A DNA stretch of 55,229 bases from contig NZ_BBCJ01000031.1 in assembly GCF_001311985.1 (NCBI RefSeq), positions 1 to 55,229 on the forward strand, read 5' to 3'. The notes under the pieces were generated by a model. The model searched no databases. It had not been told where the DNA came from and saw only the letters and a program-made list of their open reading frames with translations. Position 1 is the stretch's first letter. Each line of letters starts with the position of its first letter. This DNA comes from Geotalea toluenoxydans JCM 15764. GTDB lineage: Bacteria > Desulfobacterota > Desulfuromonadia > Geobacterales > Geobacteraceae. This document shows positions 1 through 9,742 of the stretch, one piece after another. Position numbers and translations under genes: made by a program.

Positions 1-38
1 CCCCCCCTTTATGTTCTCCGGAGAGGGAACTTAATGCT

Positions 39-74
39 CCCCTCCCTTTATGTACCCGCAGCATAAAGGAGGGG
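39..74 (-). terminator. G-rich hairpin downstream of the thiolase gene
   Basis: CCCCTCCCTTTATG at 39-52 pairs with CATAAAGGAGGGG at 62-74, with one bulged base. It lies 17 bases beyond the thiolase stop on the minus strand and could end that operon. There is no clear T-run, so it may instead belong to the family of G-rich palindromic repeats seen at 33552, 40738 and 50299. Confidence 0.45.
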
Positions 75-91
75 CTGGGGGAGGGCCGCTT

Positions 92-1282
92 TCAGCTTAC
101 CTTCAGCACCACCGAGGCGGCGGTGTCGCCGGCGGCGCAGCCGGAGAAGAGGAGATACCCTCCACCTTTTGTGGCCAGTTCCTCGATTCCTTCGATCATC
201 AGCCTGGCGCCGGTGGGGGCCTGGGGATGACCATAGATGAGGGAGGAGCCGTAGTTGTTCATGGCGTTCACATCCATGCCCAGCTCCTTGGCCATGGCCA
301 GGTCATTGGCGGCAAAGGGGTTGTGGGTCTTCACCGCCTTGATGTCCCCGACCTTGATACCCGCCTTGTCCAGGGCCATCTTTGCCGACGGAGCGACGGC
401 AGCCGCCATGTGCGCCTTTTTAGTGCGGGCGTAGCCGAAGGAAACGAGCTGGACCTCGATGCCGGGGTTGGCGCTCATTTCCTTTGCCTTCTCCCGGGTG
501 GTGACGCAGATGCCGCAATTGCCATCGGCGGGGAAGGTCTGGGCGCCGAAGGTGAGGACGCCATCGGGCAGCACCGGCTTGAGGCCGGCCAGTCCTTCTT
601 TTGTGGTGGCCATAACCCCTTCGTCTGCTTCCAGGGTAATAGTCTTCTTTTTCGAGATCTGGACTTCCACCGGGAACATATAGCGTTTCTGGAACTCCCG
701 GTCGCCGGCCAGGGCCTGTTGGTACTGCTCGTAACGCCTGAGGGTCAGCTCGTCGCACTGCTCGCGGGTGATGCCGAAGTCCTTAGCCACGTTCTCGGCG
801 GTGCGGATCATGGCTTCCCCGGCCCAAGGATCTTTGTTCACGTTGTCCATGAACCAGTCTTCGGCGATGGGCTTGCCACCGGGGCCGGCTGGGTTCGGCC
901 AGACGGCATGGGGACCATTGGAACAGCGGTCAGCCATAAGGCACCAGCTGTTACCGAACATGCCGGTTTCGACGCCCATTCCTGCCTGGTAGAGGGAAAA
1001 AGCGGAGGTTGAGCAGGCCTGGGTGATGAGTACGCCGGGAGAGCTTTCTGCCCCCATCATTGCCGCGGCCCACGGGCCGCTGTAGAACCACTGCTGCTGA
1101 TAGACGGTGCTGCCGACCAGGACATATTCAATAGTCTTCGGGTCCCACCCCTTGCTCTCGAAAAATCTCTTGGAGGTGGCAGCGCCAAGAACGATGGAAT
1201 GCTCGTTTGCCAGGGTCCCCTGCCACTTGGCGAAGGGGGTGCTGTAGTAACCGCGGTAGGGGATGTAGGCTTTGGTTAACAT
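92..1282 (-). CDS. thiolase family protein (acyl-CoA acyltransferase)
   Basis: A 396-residue thiolase of the SCP-x/acetyl-CoA acetyltransferase type. The nucleophilic cysteine is Cys90 in QACSTSA, a GHP motif near residue 353 supplies the histidine, and a C-terminal SGCAAGD supplies the second cysteine. Thiolases cleave 3-oxoacyl-CoA with free CoA. In a benzoate degrader the natural role is release of acetyl-CoA after ring opening (3-oxopimeloyl-CoA and shorter), but the substrate cannot be read from the sequence. The start has a good AGGAG site 6-10 bases upstream. It is the last gene of a minus-strand run after the CoA-transferase, DUF485 and acetate symporter genes. The frame is intact, unlike its upstream neighbour. 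Confidence 0.85.
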   Translation of the reverse strand: MLTKAYIPYRGYYSTPFAKWQGTLANEHSIVLGAATSKRFFESKGWDPKTIEYVLVGSTVYQQQWFYSGPWAAAMMGAESSPGVLITQACSTSAFSLYQAGMGVETGMFGNSWCLMADRCSNGPHAVWPNPAGPGGKPIAEDWFMDNVNKDPWAGEAMIRTAENVAKDFGITREQCDELTLRRYEQYQQALAGDREFQKRYMFPVEVQISKKKTITLEADEGVMATTKEGLAGLKPVLPDGVLTFGAQTFPADGNCGICVTTREKAKEMSANPGIEVQLVSFGYARTKKAHMAAAVAPSAKMALDKAGIKVGDIKAVKTHNPFAANDLAMAKELGMDVNAMNNYGSSLIYGHPQAPTGARLMIEGIEELATKGGGYLLFSGCAAGDTAASVVLKVS

Positions 1283-1342
1283 GTGTATCTCCTTGCTGTT
1301 TGGAATAACTTCCCACTGATGGGGAAGCCGTCATGAACGGAA

Positions 1343-3293
1343 TTAATGATCACTGGCGTCGGCCATGCCGTAACCTGTATTCTGCCGGATATACAGCTCA
1401 TCGAACATCTCCTCTTCCCGGCGACTGCCGAAGAGGAAGGTGCCGGCGATGGCGGCCAGGAAGCCGACCGGCACCGAGAGGATGGCCGGATTCTTCAAGG
1501 GGAAGAGCGGTGCATCGAGACCGACCAGGGACTTGCCGTCCTTGTTCTTTTCATAGTCAGCCCGCGCCTTCACCAGAGCCTTCGAGTCCTTGTCGGCCAG
1601 CACCATCGGATGCCTGTTTCTTCTCCAACTGCTCGACGATTTTTTTCGCGTCGGCAGCGATCTTTTTCGGATAGGTCATGGTGGGAGAAACCAGGACGAC
1701 GCCGATGGCGAAAATGGCGCCGACGCTGAGGCCGGTGACGATACCCCCGGCATTGAAGCGCTTCCAGAAGAGGGCGAAGAGGATCACCGGGAAGTTGCTG
1801 GAGGCGACCACGGCAAAGGCGAGCACCACCAGGTGGGCGATGTTTTGCTTTTCGCAGGCGATGCCCAGGACAATGGCAATGGCGCCGATGAAAAAGGCGG
1901 AGATCCTGGCAATCTTCATCTGTTCCCGCTGGTCGGGCTTGCCGTCCTTGAGGACATTGACGTAGAAGTCATGGGCGACGGCGGCGGAGACCGCCAGGAT
2001 CAGCCCGGAAACCACGGCGATAATGGTGGAGAAGGCAACGGCACAGACGAAGGCGAGGAAAATGTCGCCGCCGAGGGTACCTGCGCCGCCACCCACAAAC
2101 TGGGCGATCATCGGGGCTGCCATGTTGCCTCCCTTATCGACAGCCGTGATCTGCTGGGGGGTAATGAACAACGCGGCGCCAAAGCCGATCATCGTCACCA
2201 TGATCATGAAGCGCCGATGAGCACCATGGAGATGACGACGCTTTTGCGCGCTGCCTGGGCGTTGGGAACGGTAAAAAAGCGCATCATGATGTGGGGCAGC
2301 CCGGCAGCGCCGAGGGCGAAGGCTATGCCCAGCGATATCTGGTCCAGCGGGTCCTTGAGGATCAATCCCGGCTCAAGGAAGCGCTGGCCGTAATCAAAAC
2401 CGGGCTGGGGAGTGGCATGCTTCAGCAGTCCGCGGACATGCTCCTGAATGGCCGGGCTGGAAGCTACCGCATCATAGAAGGCGAAGAGATTGAAGCCGAA
2501 TTTTCCCAGCATCAGCACCGTGATGGTGACACCGCTCAGGACGAGGAGAAATGCCTTGATTATTTGCACCCAGGTGGTGGCCTTCATGCCGCCGAAGGTA
2601 ACATAGAGGATCATCAGGCGCCGACGCCGATGACGGAAACACTGTAGGGGATGCCCAGCAGCAGCTGCATCAGTTTGCCGGCGCCTACCATTTGCCCTAA
2701 AAGATAGAAGGTGGAGACCACCACCGCCGACAGGGCAGCCGTGCCGCGGACTACCTTTGAAGCAGATCGCAGGGAAAGAATGTCTCCCAGGTATATTTGC
2801 CAGCATTGCGGCATGGCTCGGCGATGACCAGCAGGATAGTGACAAAGGAGAAGAAAGGTCCCACCGCATACATGAAGCCGTCGGCGCCGAAAACGGAGGT
2901 AATGCCGGCGATGCCGAGGAAGGTGGCGGCCGAGAGGTAATCGCCGGCAATGGCCCAGCCGTTCTGGAACCCGGAAATTCCACCGCCGGCGGCATAGTAG
3001 TCGGCGGTGGTCCTGGTGCTTTTTGCTGCCCGGACGACGATATAGCCGGTAAAGAGGATGATTGCCACAAACATGGTCAGGGTAATGGCCTTGTTTGTCT
3101 TTACCTCGCTTGCCAGAGGGGCGGCGGTTCTGGTGGTGACCGGGTCCTTTGCGGAAGGGGCAACTGCTGCTGAAAGAGGGACAGGCCCGGCGCTTGTGGA
3201 AGTGGCTACCTTTGCCGGCTCATGGGACGGCGCGGCGTAGCAGAGCGGAGCAATGGTCATGCACAGGATCAATGGAATCAATAAACGTTTCAT
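1343..3293 (-). CDS. actP: ActP-like cation/acetate symporter (frame broken)
   Basis: A sodium:solute symporter family permease that takes up acetate or a similar short monocarboxylate across the inner membrane. The N-terminus carries a signal-like segment, then a threonine/alanine-rich stretch and a transmembrane segment, followed by the conserved DYYAAGG and [11 protein letters not shown] motifs of this family. The protein is spread over five frame segments, with changes near 2760, 2620, 2208 and 1600. Joined, they give about 650 residues, longer than the usual ActP of about 550 because of the N-terminal extension and a C-terminal linker. All changes fit lost bases, so I read this as one real gene with sequence errors; a pseudogene is the alternative. 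It overlaps the DUF485 gene by four bases, the usual pairing. Confidence 0.75.
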
Positions 3294-3613
3294 GCCTGAC
3301 CTCCTCCGTTAATATCTGCCAGCACCTCTTTTGTCAGTGGGTCGAAATAGGTGTTGGCCCGGTGGGTATAGATGATGGCAATTGCCCAGGTCATGATAAA
3401 TTCGAAGAGGCAGAAGAAGTAGGTTACATTAAGCCGACCCAGAAGCTTCATCTTCATGAAATCCGGCGCATAGCCGGCGCAGATGGGAAGCAGGTAGAAC
3501 AAGATGGAGCCAATGCACCACAGGGTGAGGAGAAAGGATTTCTTTCTGCTGTGCAGCTCGATAAATTTCGGCATGTTTGCCAGTTTTGCCCAATCTTTGC
3601 CAATTGCTGTCAT
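3290..3613 (-). CDS. DUF485 membrane protein, partner of the acetate symporter
   Basis: A 107-residue protein with two predicted membrane helices (about residues 28-48 and 66-85), matching the small DUF485 (YjcH-like) family that is nearly always encoded next to ActP. Its stop overlaps the symporter start by four bases, so the two are probably translationally coupled. Its precise role in transport is not established. Confidence 0.8.
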   Translation of the reverse strand: MTAIGKDWAKLANMPKFIELHSRKKSFLLTLWCIGSILFYLLPICAGYAPDFMKMKLLGRLNVTYFFCLFEFIMTWAIAIIYTHRANTYFDPLTKEVLADINGGGQA

Positions 3614-3670
3614 GAATAACTCCTTCTCATAAATTCAGCCCATTACAGTATTGATTGCTTCTTCCCCTGG

Positions 3671-5247
3671 TCAGTCCCAGTTTTCCAGCTTCATGGTCCC
3701 TTTTTCCTCCAGGTTCCGGTACATCTTGAAAACCTTATGGAGCATGTGCGGCTCATGGGCACTGTTACTGGCCAGGCATTCCTTCAGCGCACGATGGAAA
3801 TAGTCCTGCAAGAGCGGCTTGTACTCGGGATGGGCGCATTTATCGATGATCCTCAACGCCCTTTCCCTTGGTGACAGGCCGCGCAGGTCGGCAAGACCCT
3901 GTTCGGTGACCAGGACGTCCATGTCGTGTTCGGTATGGTCCACATGGGTTACCATGGGCACCACGCAGCTGATGCCGTGGAGGTCCGCCTGGGATGGGCG
4001 GGTGGAAGGAGTGTGCATGATGGACAGGTAGGCATTGCGCATGAAGTCGCCGGAGCCGCCGACCCCGTTGAGCAGGCGCGAGCCGTTGACGATGGAGGAA
4101 TTGACGTGGGCGTAGATGTCGAACTCCACCGGGGTGTTCATGGAAATGAGACCAAGGCGTCGTACCGGCTCGGCATGGTTGGTGATCTGGATGGGCCGCA
4201 GCAGAGTCCGCGATGTATATTTGTCCCAATTGGCCAGAAGGCGCTTGATACCGCTGTCCGACAGGGAGAAGGAGGCGGTGGTCACGTAGTCGAGCTTTCC
4301 CGAATCGAACATGTCCAGCAGGTTGTCCTGAAAGACCTCGGTCCAGACATTGAGGTTCTCGAAGGGACTGGTAAGCAGCCCGCCAATGACCGCATTGGCA
4401 ATGGAACCGACGCCGGACTGGAGCGGCAGCAGGTTTTTCGGCAGCCGGCCGTTTTTCACCTCGAACTGCAGGAAATCGATGATGTGGTTGGCGATCAGCA
4501 CCGAATTGCCGTCCGGCGCCCCCAGGGGCCGTCCCACCGGGTCTCTGTAGGACTCGACTATGGCCACGATCTTGTCGGGATTGCAAGGAATGCTGGTGGT
4601 GCCGATCCGGTCTTTTACACTGAGGATGTTGTAGACCTGCTTGTTTGGGGGGAGGGTGACGCCGACGCAGTCATGGAGCCCTTCCAGGGAAGGGATCTTG
4701 CTGTTGATCTCGATAATGATCTTGTCTGCCCGCTCGACGATTTCGGCAATGATGCCGACCGCCAGGGTCGGCACGATGCTCCCGTCTTCGGTGATGCAGC
4801 TCGCTCGATGATGCCGATGTCGATCTTGCCGCCGTTGTCCAGGGTGTAGTAACCATAGCCGAAATCCTGGGCATACATTGACAGGTAGCGGTCGCCGTAA
4901 GCGATCTCGCCGGCGTTGATCGCCTTGCGGATGGCATTCCCCTGCTGATGTGGCCAGCGGCGGCCAAGCATTCCCAGCTTCGCCCAGCGGTCATCCACAT
5001 CGGTGCCGATTGAGGCGCCGGTGTAGACGTTGAACTTCATTTTGCCGATACCATGTTTTTCCACATGGTCTGCCAGCAGTGCCGGAACGGTTTTCGGGTG
5101 CCCTTCGGCAAAGCCCGAAAATCCCAGATACATACCATCCTTGAAAAATTGGAGCGTATCTTCCGCATCCATAATCTTGCCGAAAAGGGCAGGATTTCGA
5201 ATTCGCTTCAAAAACTCGCTTTCCTGTTTAACCGCCAGTTGGTTCAT
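3671..5247 (-). CDS. acetyl-CoA hydrolase/CoA-transferase, likely succinyl-CoA:acetate type (one frameshift)
   Basis: A class I CoA-transferase of the AarC/Cat1/Ach1 family, about 525 residues. It would move CoA between succinyl-CoA and acetate, which feeds acetate into the oxidative TCA cycle. Family marks are the TEVFQD segment, whose glutamate is the probable catalytic residue by its distance from the C-terminus, the NGVGGSGDF glycine-rich motif and TEQGLADLRG near the end. The frame changes near 4800, consistent with one missing base. I chose the start at 5247 because GGGAG lies 8 bases upstream; an ATG 15 bases earlier has no such site. It is first in a run with DUF485, ActP and thiolase, which fits acetate metabolism. 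A benzoate-accepting CoA-transferase, known in Geobacter, is an alternative. Confidence 0.8.
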
Positions 5248-5418
5248 TTCTCGTTCTCCCATTTACAGGTGACATGGAATATTATCATTATGCAAACACT
5301 GTTTTGCACAATGCATTCCATTGAGAGATCTTGTTAAAATGATGGCTGCAAACAGCGTGATATTGGTGAGTTAGAAGATAAAATAATATTTTGTAAGGCA
5401 AGGGTAGAGGTGTATCTA

Positions 5419-5553
5419 CGAAATATCGGATGATGGTGCAGACGGCAGAGGTCTTATCCTTATGGCAACGGGAGGTAACTGTGTGAAAGCGGAAGAAAAT
5501 CAGGCGGGCAAAAATAACCTCCGATATTTCGGAGACGTTACGATATTTCGGAG
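5419..5553. promoter_or_regulatory. three near-palindromic CGATATTTCGG sites
   Basis: CTCCGATATTTCGGAG at 5519-5534 is a perfect 6+6 inverted repeat around TATT. A second copy, CGATATTTCGGAG, begins 19 bases further at 5541, and an inverted copy CGAAATATCGG lies at 5419-5429. The last copy overlaps the end of the sigma54 activator gene. The cluster sits 170-310 bases upstream of the CoA-transferase start, the usual distance for enhancer sites of such an activator. The binding protein is inferred from position only. Confidence 0.5.
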
Positions 5554-7528
5554 GGTGACAGGCAGCGCTTGATACCCAGCTTTTTCATTCTCGATTCCAG
5601 GGTGGTCGGCTTGAGTCCCAGAAGTTCAGCAGCGCCGCTCTTGCCGCGGATGCGCCAGCCTGTTTTTTCCATGATGGAAAGGATATGCAGCTGTTCCACC
5701 TCTTTAAGCAGTGCTGCCCTGGCTATAGTTGTCGAGGTACCGTCAGGAATATCAATCTCAAGGACCGGGCCGTTGCTGAGGATCATGGCCCGTTCCACCA
5801 TGTTGCGCAGTTCACGGATATTCCCCGGCCAGGTGTAATGCACCAGTGCATCCATGTTTTTTTTCGGCACCCGCTCGATGGCCTTGCCGAAAGCACCGGC
5901 AAATTCCTTGACCATGGCCGAGACGAGCAAAGGAATATCCTCCTTGCGCTCCCGTAGCGGAGGGACCGAAATGGGGAAAACGTTCAGCCGATAGTAGAGA
6001 TCCTCCCTGAATCGCCCCTCCTTGACTTCCCTGGCCAGTCCCGGTTGGTGGCGGCAATGACGCGGGTATCGACGTCGATGGGCCTGGTGCTGCCGAGTCT
6101 TTCAAACTGCCCCTCCTGAAGAACTCTGAGCAGCTTTGACTGAAGGTCGAGGGGCAGCTCCCCGATTTCGTCCAGGAAAATGGTCGAGCCGTTGGCGGCT
6201 TCAAAACGTCCAACATGCCTTGCCGCGGCTCCTGTGTAAGCCCCTTTTTCATGGCCGAACAGTTCGGTTTCGATCAGGGTGGCCGGCAGGGCGGCGCAGT
6301 TCACCTTGATCATGGAGCGTTCCCGGCGTCCGCTCAGGTTATGGATGGCGCGGGCCAGCAGTTCCTTTCCCGTACCGGTTTCCCCCAGAAGGAGGACGGT
6401 GGAGTCGGTATGGGCCACCTGTTGCAGTTGCCGCAGCACGCCGCGGATAGCCGTCGATTGGCCGATGATATCGTCCGGCTTGTACTCGATGTCGATCTGG
6501 TCGCGAAGATAGATATTTTCAGCTTCGAGCCGGTCTTTCAGGGTCTTGATTTCCGCCAGGGCGTGCTGAATCTTCTGATCCGCCCGTTTCCGCTCCAGGG
6601 CATTGGCAAAAATCTCCCACAGGATGCGCAGGCGCTGAATGAGATCGTCGGGCCAGGCCCGGATGACGCTGTACGAGACAAAGGTGATGAATCCTTCGAC
6701 CACACCGCCAACGCGGGAGGGAATGAACATGATCGAACGGATGCCCCCCCGCTCGCGACAGTATTCCTTTTCCCGCCGAAACCTTTCCGGCAATTCGTCG
6801 ATGTCGGAGATCTTGAAAATCTCACCGGATTTGACCAGGGCGTTCCAGACCGGCACCATCCCGGGGGGGAGCACGGCGAGGGGAGCTTTGATGCCGGGGA
6901 GTTCATAGGAATGGGTGCAGATCATCTCGCCGGTGTCGGGATGGACCCTCCAGACGGTACTGCGGTCGAAACCGAGGAAGTCGACAATCTTCTGCAGTCC
7001 CTGGACGATCTTGCTGTCAACTTCACTGACCGGTACGTTGATAAAGGTTGTGGAAAGTGTCGAGAGAAGCGATTCGAATTGCAGCCGCTCAATCTGCGCT
7101 GCTTCTCTCAGCTTCTGCTCCGTAACGTCCAGTACGACGAGGCTGACACCCAGCACTTCGCCATCATCGGCGTTAAGGGGGTAGCAGCGGACCTGCCAGG
7201 TGTTGTCCATTGTCGTGTGGGCTGCGGCGGTGCTGTGTATGTCTACCGCCAGTTCGAAGAACGGCCTGTTGTCCCTCATGACGCGGAACAGAATGGGCTC
7301 CATGGCCAGGGCGATCTGCGGGTTTATATCTTCGATGCTTCTTCCGGCATGTTGCTCGACGGGCTTGCCATCAATCTTTGCCAGCTGCCCATTGACGTGT
7401 ATGAAGTGCAGCTCCCTGTCAAGGACGGCAAAACCAAACTGCAAATCGGCAAACAAATCTTCAAGCTCCCGGAATTTTTCCAGAAAGAAATCAGATGCGC
7501 TCTTCATTCGTCGGCCTTTCACTTGCAT
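5538..7528 (-). CDS. sigma54-dependent activator with PAS and GAF sensor domains (one frameshift)
   Basis: An enhancer-binding protein of about 663 residues. A PAS-like domain lies around residues 25-150, a GAF-like domain around 165-320, and a coiled linker leads to the AAA domain with Walker A GETGTGKE. The sigma54 contact loop reads GAYTGA instead of the usual GAFTGA, a known functional variant. The C-terminus is a Fis-type helix-turn-helix ([20 protein letters not shown]). The frame changes near 6035, where AACCGGGACTGG needs one extra C to restore the standard NRDL continuation. No receiver domain is present, so it should sense a small molecule directly. Repeats at its 3' end point to control of the acetate/CoA-transferase run. 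The start could also be 7507. Confidence 0.8.
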
Positions 7529-7727
7529 GAGTGAACCAGTCCTTTGCGGATATATAAAGTCGTTCTACATCAAACATGGTGTGGGTCGTGCAATTTCAGC
7601 TTGTGCCATTTCCTGCATTATGATACCAGTTTAGAATAAAAGCAAACCGTTTTATATTTACTCCCTTGCCATCCGAGCGAGGAAGTCTCGCTGAAGTTGA
7701 AGCTGTATATCAGCAGTAGGACATACT

Positions 7728-8771
7728 ATGACAGAGCAACATGTTGCCGTTTCATCCCCGGCGCCCCTGACATTTCCCTATGACGCCCCCCAGTCCAAGG
7801 CAGAGCTGGTAGATATCAGCCCGGAAATCAAGTGGCTTCGCATGCCCATGCCCTATGCCCTCGATCACGTGAATATCTACCTGCTGCAGGTTGGGGGAGG
7901 GTGGCTGATAATAGATACCGGCCTCGATTCGACTGAGGCGCGGGAAATATGGGAGGAGGTATTTTCCGGGCCGCTGCGCGGTGAGAAGGTGGTGGGCGTA
8001 TGCTGCACCCACTATCATGTGGACCATCTAGGATTGGCAGGTTACCTGACGGAGCGGTGGCGGGTGCCGCTGTTCATCACCTACGAGGAATACTTCACCC
8101 TGCGTGGCTGGCCCGACCTGGTAACGGTGCCCTGGCAGCACGCGGAATTCTTCCAAAGAGCCGGCTTCCCGCAGGAACGGCTGCAGGAGACCCTGGTGAT
8201 GTTTCAGTTTTTTCCCGAGATTTCGCCGATGCCGCCGTCCTTTATCCGTTTGCAGGAGGGAAGCATTCTTCCAATTTGCAAGGACTGGCGGGTCATTATC
8301 GGCCGGGGGCATTCACCTGAACATGCCCTGCTGTTCTCTGGGGATCGTGGAGTTCTTATATCCGGCGATCAGCTCCTGCCAACCATCACCACCAATGTAT
8401 CGGTCAGCGTCATGAACCCGGAGGACGACCCGCTCAGCCACTGGCTTGTTTCCCTCGACCGTCTCGCTGGGATTCCCGACGAGGTCCTGGTGCTTCCCGG
8501 GCACGGGCTCCCCTTCCGCGGGGCGAGGAAGCGGGTTGCGGAGTTGCAGAGCCATCATCAGCGAAGGTTCCAGGTGATACGGGATGCCTGTTCCGACAGG
8601 GAGCTGTCTGCCTATGAGCTGGTGCAGGTCATGTATCCCGCCCCTCTTTCCGATTTTGATCTGCAACTGGCACTGGGGGAATGTCTTGCCCATGTGCGCT
8701 ATCAGATTGCAGGCGGGGGATTGACGGTGAGGCTTGATGGGGGCGGGGTCAACCGTTACAGAACACTTTGA
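7728..8771 (+). CDS. MBL-fold metallohydrolase
   Basis: A 347-residue metallo-beta-lactamase-fold protein. The zinc site THYHVDH is at residues 94-100, a downstream histidine lies in GRGHSPEH and another in LPGHG, so the full metal-ligand set is present. Such enzymes hydrolyse thioesters, lactones or glutathione adducts; the substrate cannot be read here. An acyl-CoA thioester hydrolase relieving CoA trapping would suit the setting, but that is inference. It is divergent from the sigma54 activator and is followed by the AAA/VWA pair, which has its own promoter. Confidence 0.75.
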   Translation: MTEQHVAVSSPAPLTFPYDAPQSKAELVDISPEIKWLRMPMPYALDHVNIYLLQVGGGWLIIDTGLDSTEAREIWEEVFSGPLRGEKVVGVCCTHYHVDHLGLAGYLTERWRVPLFITYEEYFTLRGWPDLVTVPWQHAEFFQRAGFPQERLQETLVMFQFFPEISPMPPSFIRLQEGSILPICKDWRVIIGRGHSPEHALLFSGDRGVLISGDQLLPTITTNVSVSVMNPEDDPLSHWLVSLDRLAGIPDEVLVLPGHGLPFRGARKRVAELQSHHQRRFQVIRDACSDRELSAYELVQVMYPAPLSDFDLQLALGECLAHVRYQIAGGGLTVRLDGGGVNRYRTL

Positions 8772-8784
8772 CGGAGCAGTTTGT

Positions 8785-8813
8785 TGACAGTAAAAGGGTA
8801 AAATGGTACTTTT
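8785..8813 (+). promoter_or_regulatory. bam-type promoter of the AAA/VWA operon
   Basis: TTGACA at 8785-8790 is separated by 17 bases from TACTTT at 8808, followed by TTTACAT. The stretch from TTGACAGTAAAA onward is close to base-for-base the same as the promoter in front of bamA, including ATGGTAC across the spacer edge. The start codon follows about 50 bases downstream. Confidence 0.65.
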
Positions 8814-8863
8814 TTACATGTTTGAAATAGGTATACTTTAAATCACCTAAAGGAGAGATCGCT

Positions 8864-9742
8864 ATGGGCAATCTCCAGTTTCATCAATTCCGCGGCACCG
8901 AGGGTTATGTGGCCTCCAGGGCGCTGCAGGACGTGGTCAATGTGGCCATTGCCCTGGAGCGGCCGCTTCTGCTCAAGGGGGAGCCGGGTACCGGCAAGAC
9001 GCTCCTCGCCCATCACATTGCCGAGGCTCTTGACATGGAAATCATTCTCTGGAATGTGAAATCCACCACCAAGGCCCGTGACGGCCTCTATACCTATGAC
9101 ACGGTCCAGCGCCTCAACGATGCCCGCTTTGGCGACGGCGATGTGAAGGACATCCGCCATTACATCAAGTACGGTCCCCTGGGGCGGGCCTTTGCCAGCG
9201 GCAAGCGGGTGGTGCTCCTCATCGACGAGGTGGACAAGGCGGACATCGAGTTTCCCAACGACCTCCTCTTCGAGTTGGACGAGATGCGCTTTCACGTCCT
9301 GGAGACCGATGAGTGGGTGAAAGCCGACCAGCGGCCGGTGGTCATCGTCACTTCCAATTCGGAAAAAGAGCTGCCGGATGCCTTCCTGCGACGTTGTGTC
9401 TTTCACTATATCGACTTTCCGGACGAGGCACAGATGCGGGCCATTATCGAGGTCCACTTCCCCGATCTTGGCGTGGAACTGATGGCCAAGGCCTGCAAAA
9501 TCTTCTTTGGCCTGCGCGAGGTGCCGGGGCTGCGCAAACGGCCATCCACCTCCGAGCTTCTTGACTGGATCCGCGTTCTTTTGGCCAGTGGAGCAAAACT
9601 GCCCGAGGGGGATGTCCCATCCCTGGAATCGGTGCCGTTTCTCGGTGCACTGGTCAAGATGCAGGAGGATACGGAGACCCTTTCCCGTCACGCCAACCGA
9701 CCGGCCGATGTGCGTACCGCGGGCCGCCGCTTTTTCAGCTGA
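8864..9742 (+). CDS. MoxR-family AAA ATPase
   Basis: A 292-residue AAA+ ATPase of the MoxR/CbbQ/NorQ group. Walker A GEPGTGKT is at residues 39-46, Walker B ends in DE at 121-122, and the sensor motif VIVTSNSEKELPDAFLRR is present. These ATPases act with a VWA partner as activases or metal-site maturation factors (CbbQ/CbbO for Rubisco, NorQ/NorD for NO reductase, CoxD/CoxE for CO dehydrogenase). The partner gene follows with a one-base stop/start overlap. The bam-type promoter suggests it works during benzoate growth, possibly on the tungsten-containing BamB. The start has a good AAAGGAGA site. Confidence 0.85.
   Translation: MGNLQFHQFRGTEGYVASRALQDVVNVAIALERPLLLKGEPGTGKTLLAHHIAEALDMEIILWNVKSTTKARDGLYTYDTVQRLNDARFGDGDVKDIRHYIKYGPLGRAFASGKRVVLLIDEVDKADIEFPNDLLFELDEMRFHVLETDEWVKADQRPVVIVTSNSEKELPDAFLRRCVFHYIDFPDEAQMRAIIEVHFPDLGVELMAKACKIFFGLREVPGLRKRPSTSELLDWIRVLLASGAKLPEGDVPSLESVPFLGALVKMQEDTETLSRHANRPADVRTAGRRFFS

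Noticed and set aside
4187..4189. Glutamine in RPIQITN of the CoA-transferase, at first taken as loss of the catalytic glutamate
   Set aside because: Counting from the C-terminus places the catalytic glutamate about 50 residues earlier, in TEVFQD, which is intact.
5347..5362. Sigma54-like sequence on the minus strand upstream of the CoA-transferase (TATCACGCTGTTTGCA)
   Set aside because: The -12 part fits but the nearly invariant GG of the -24 element is missing, so I did not annotate it as a promoter.
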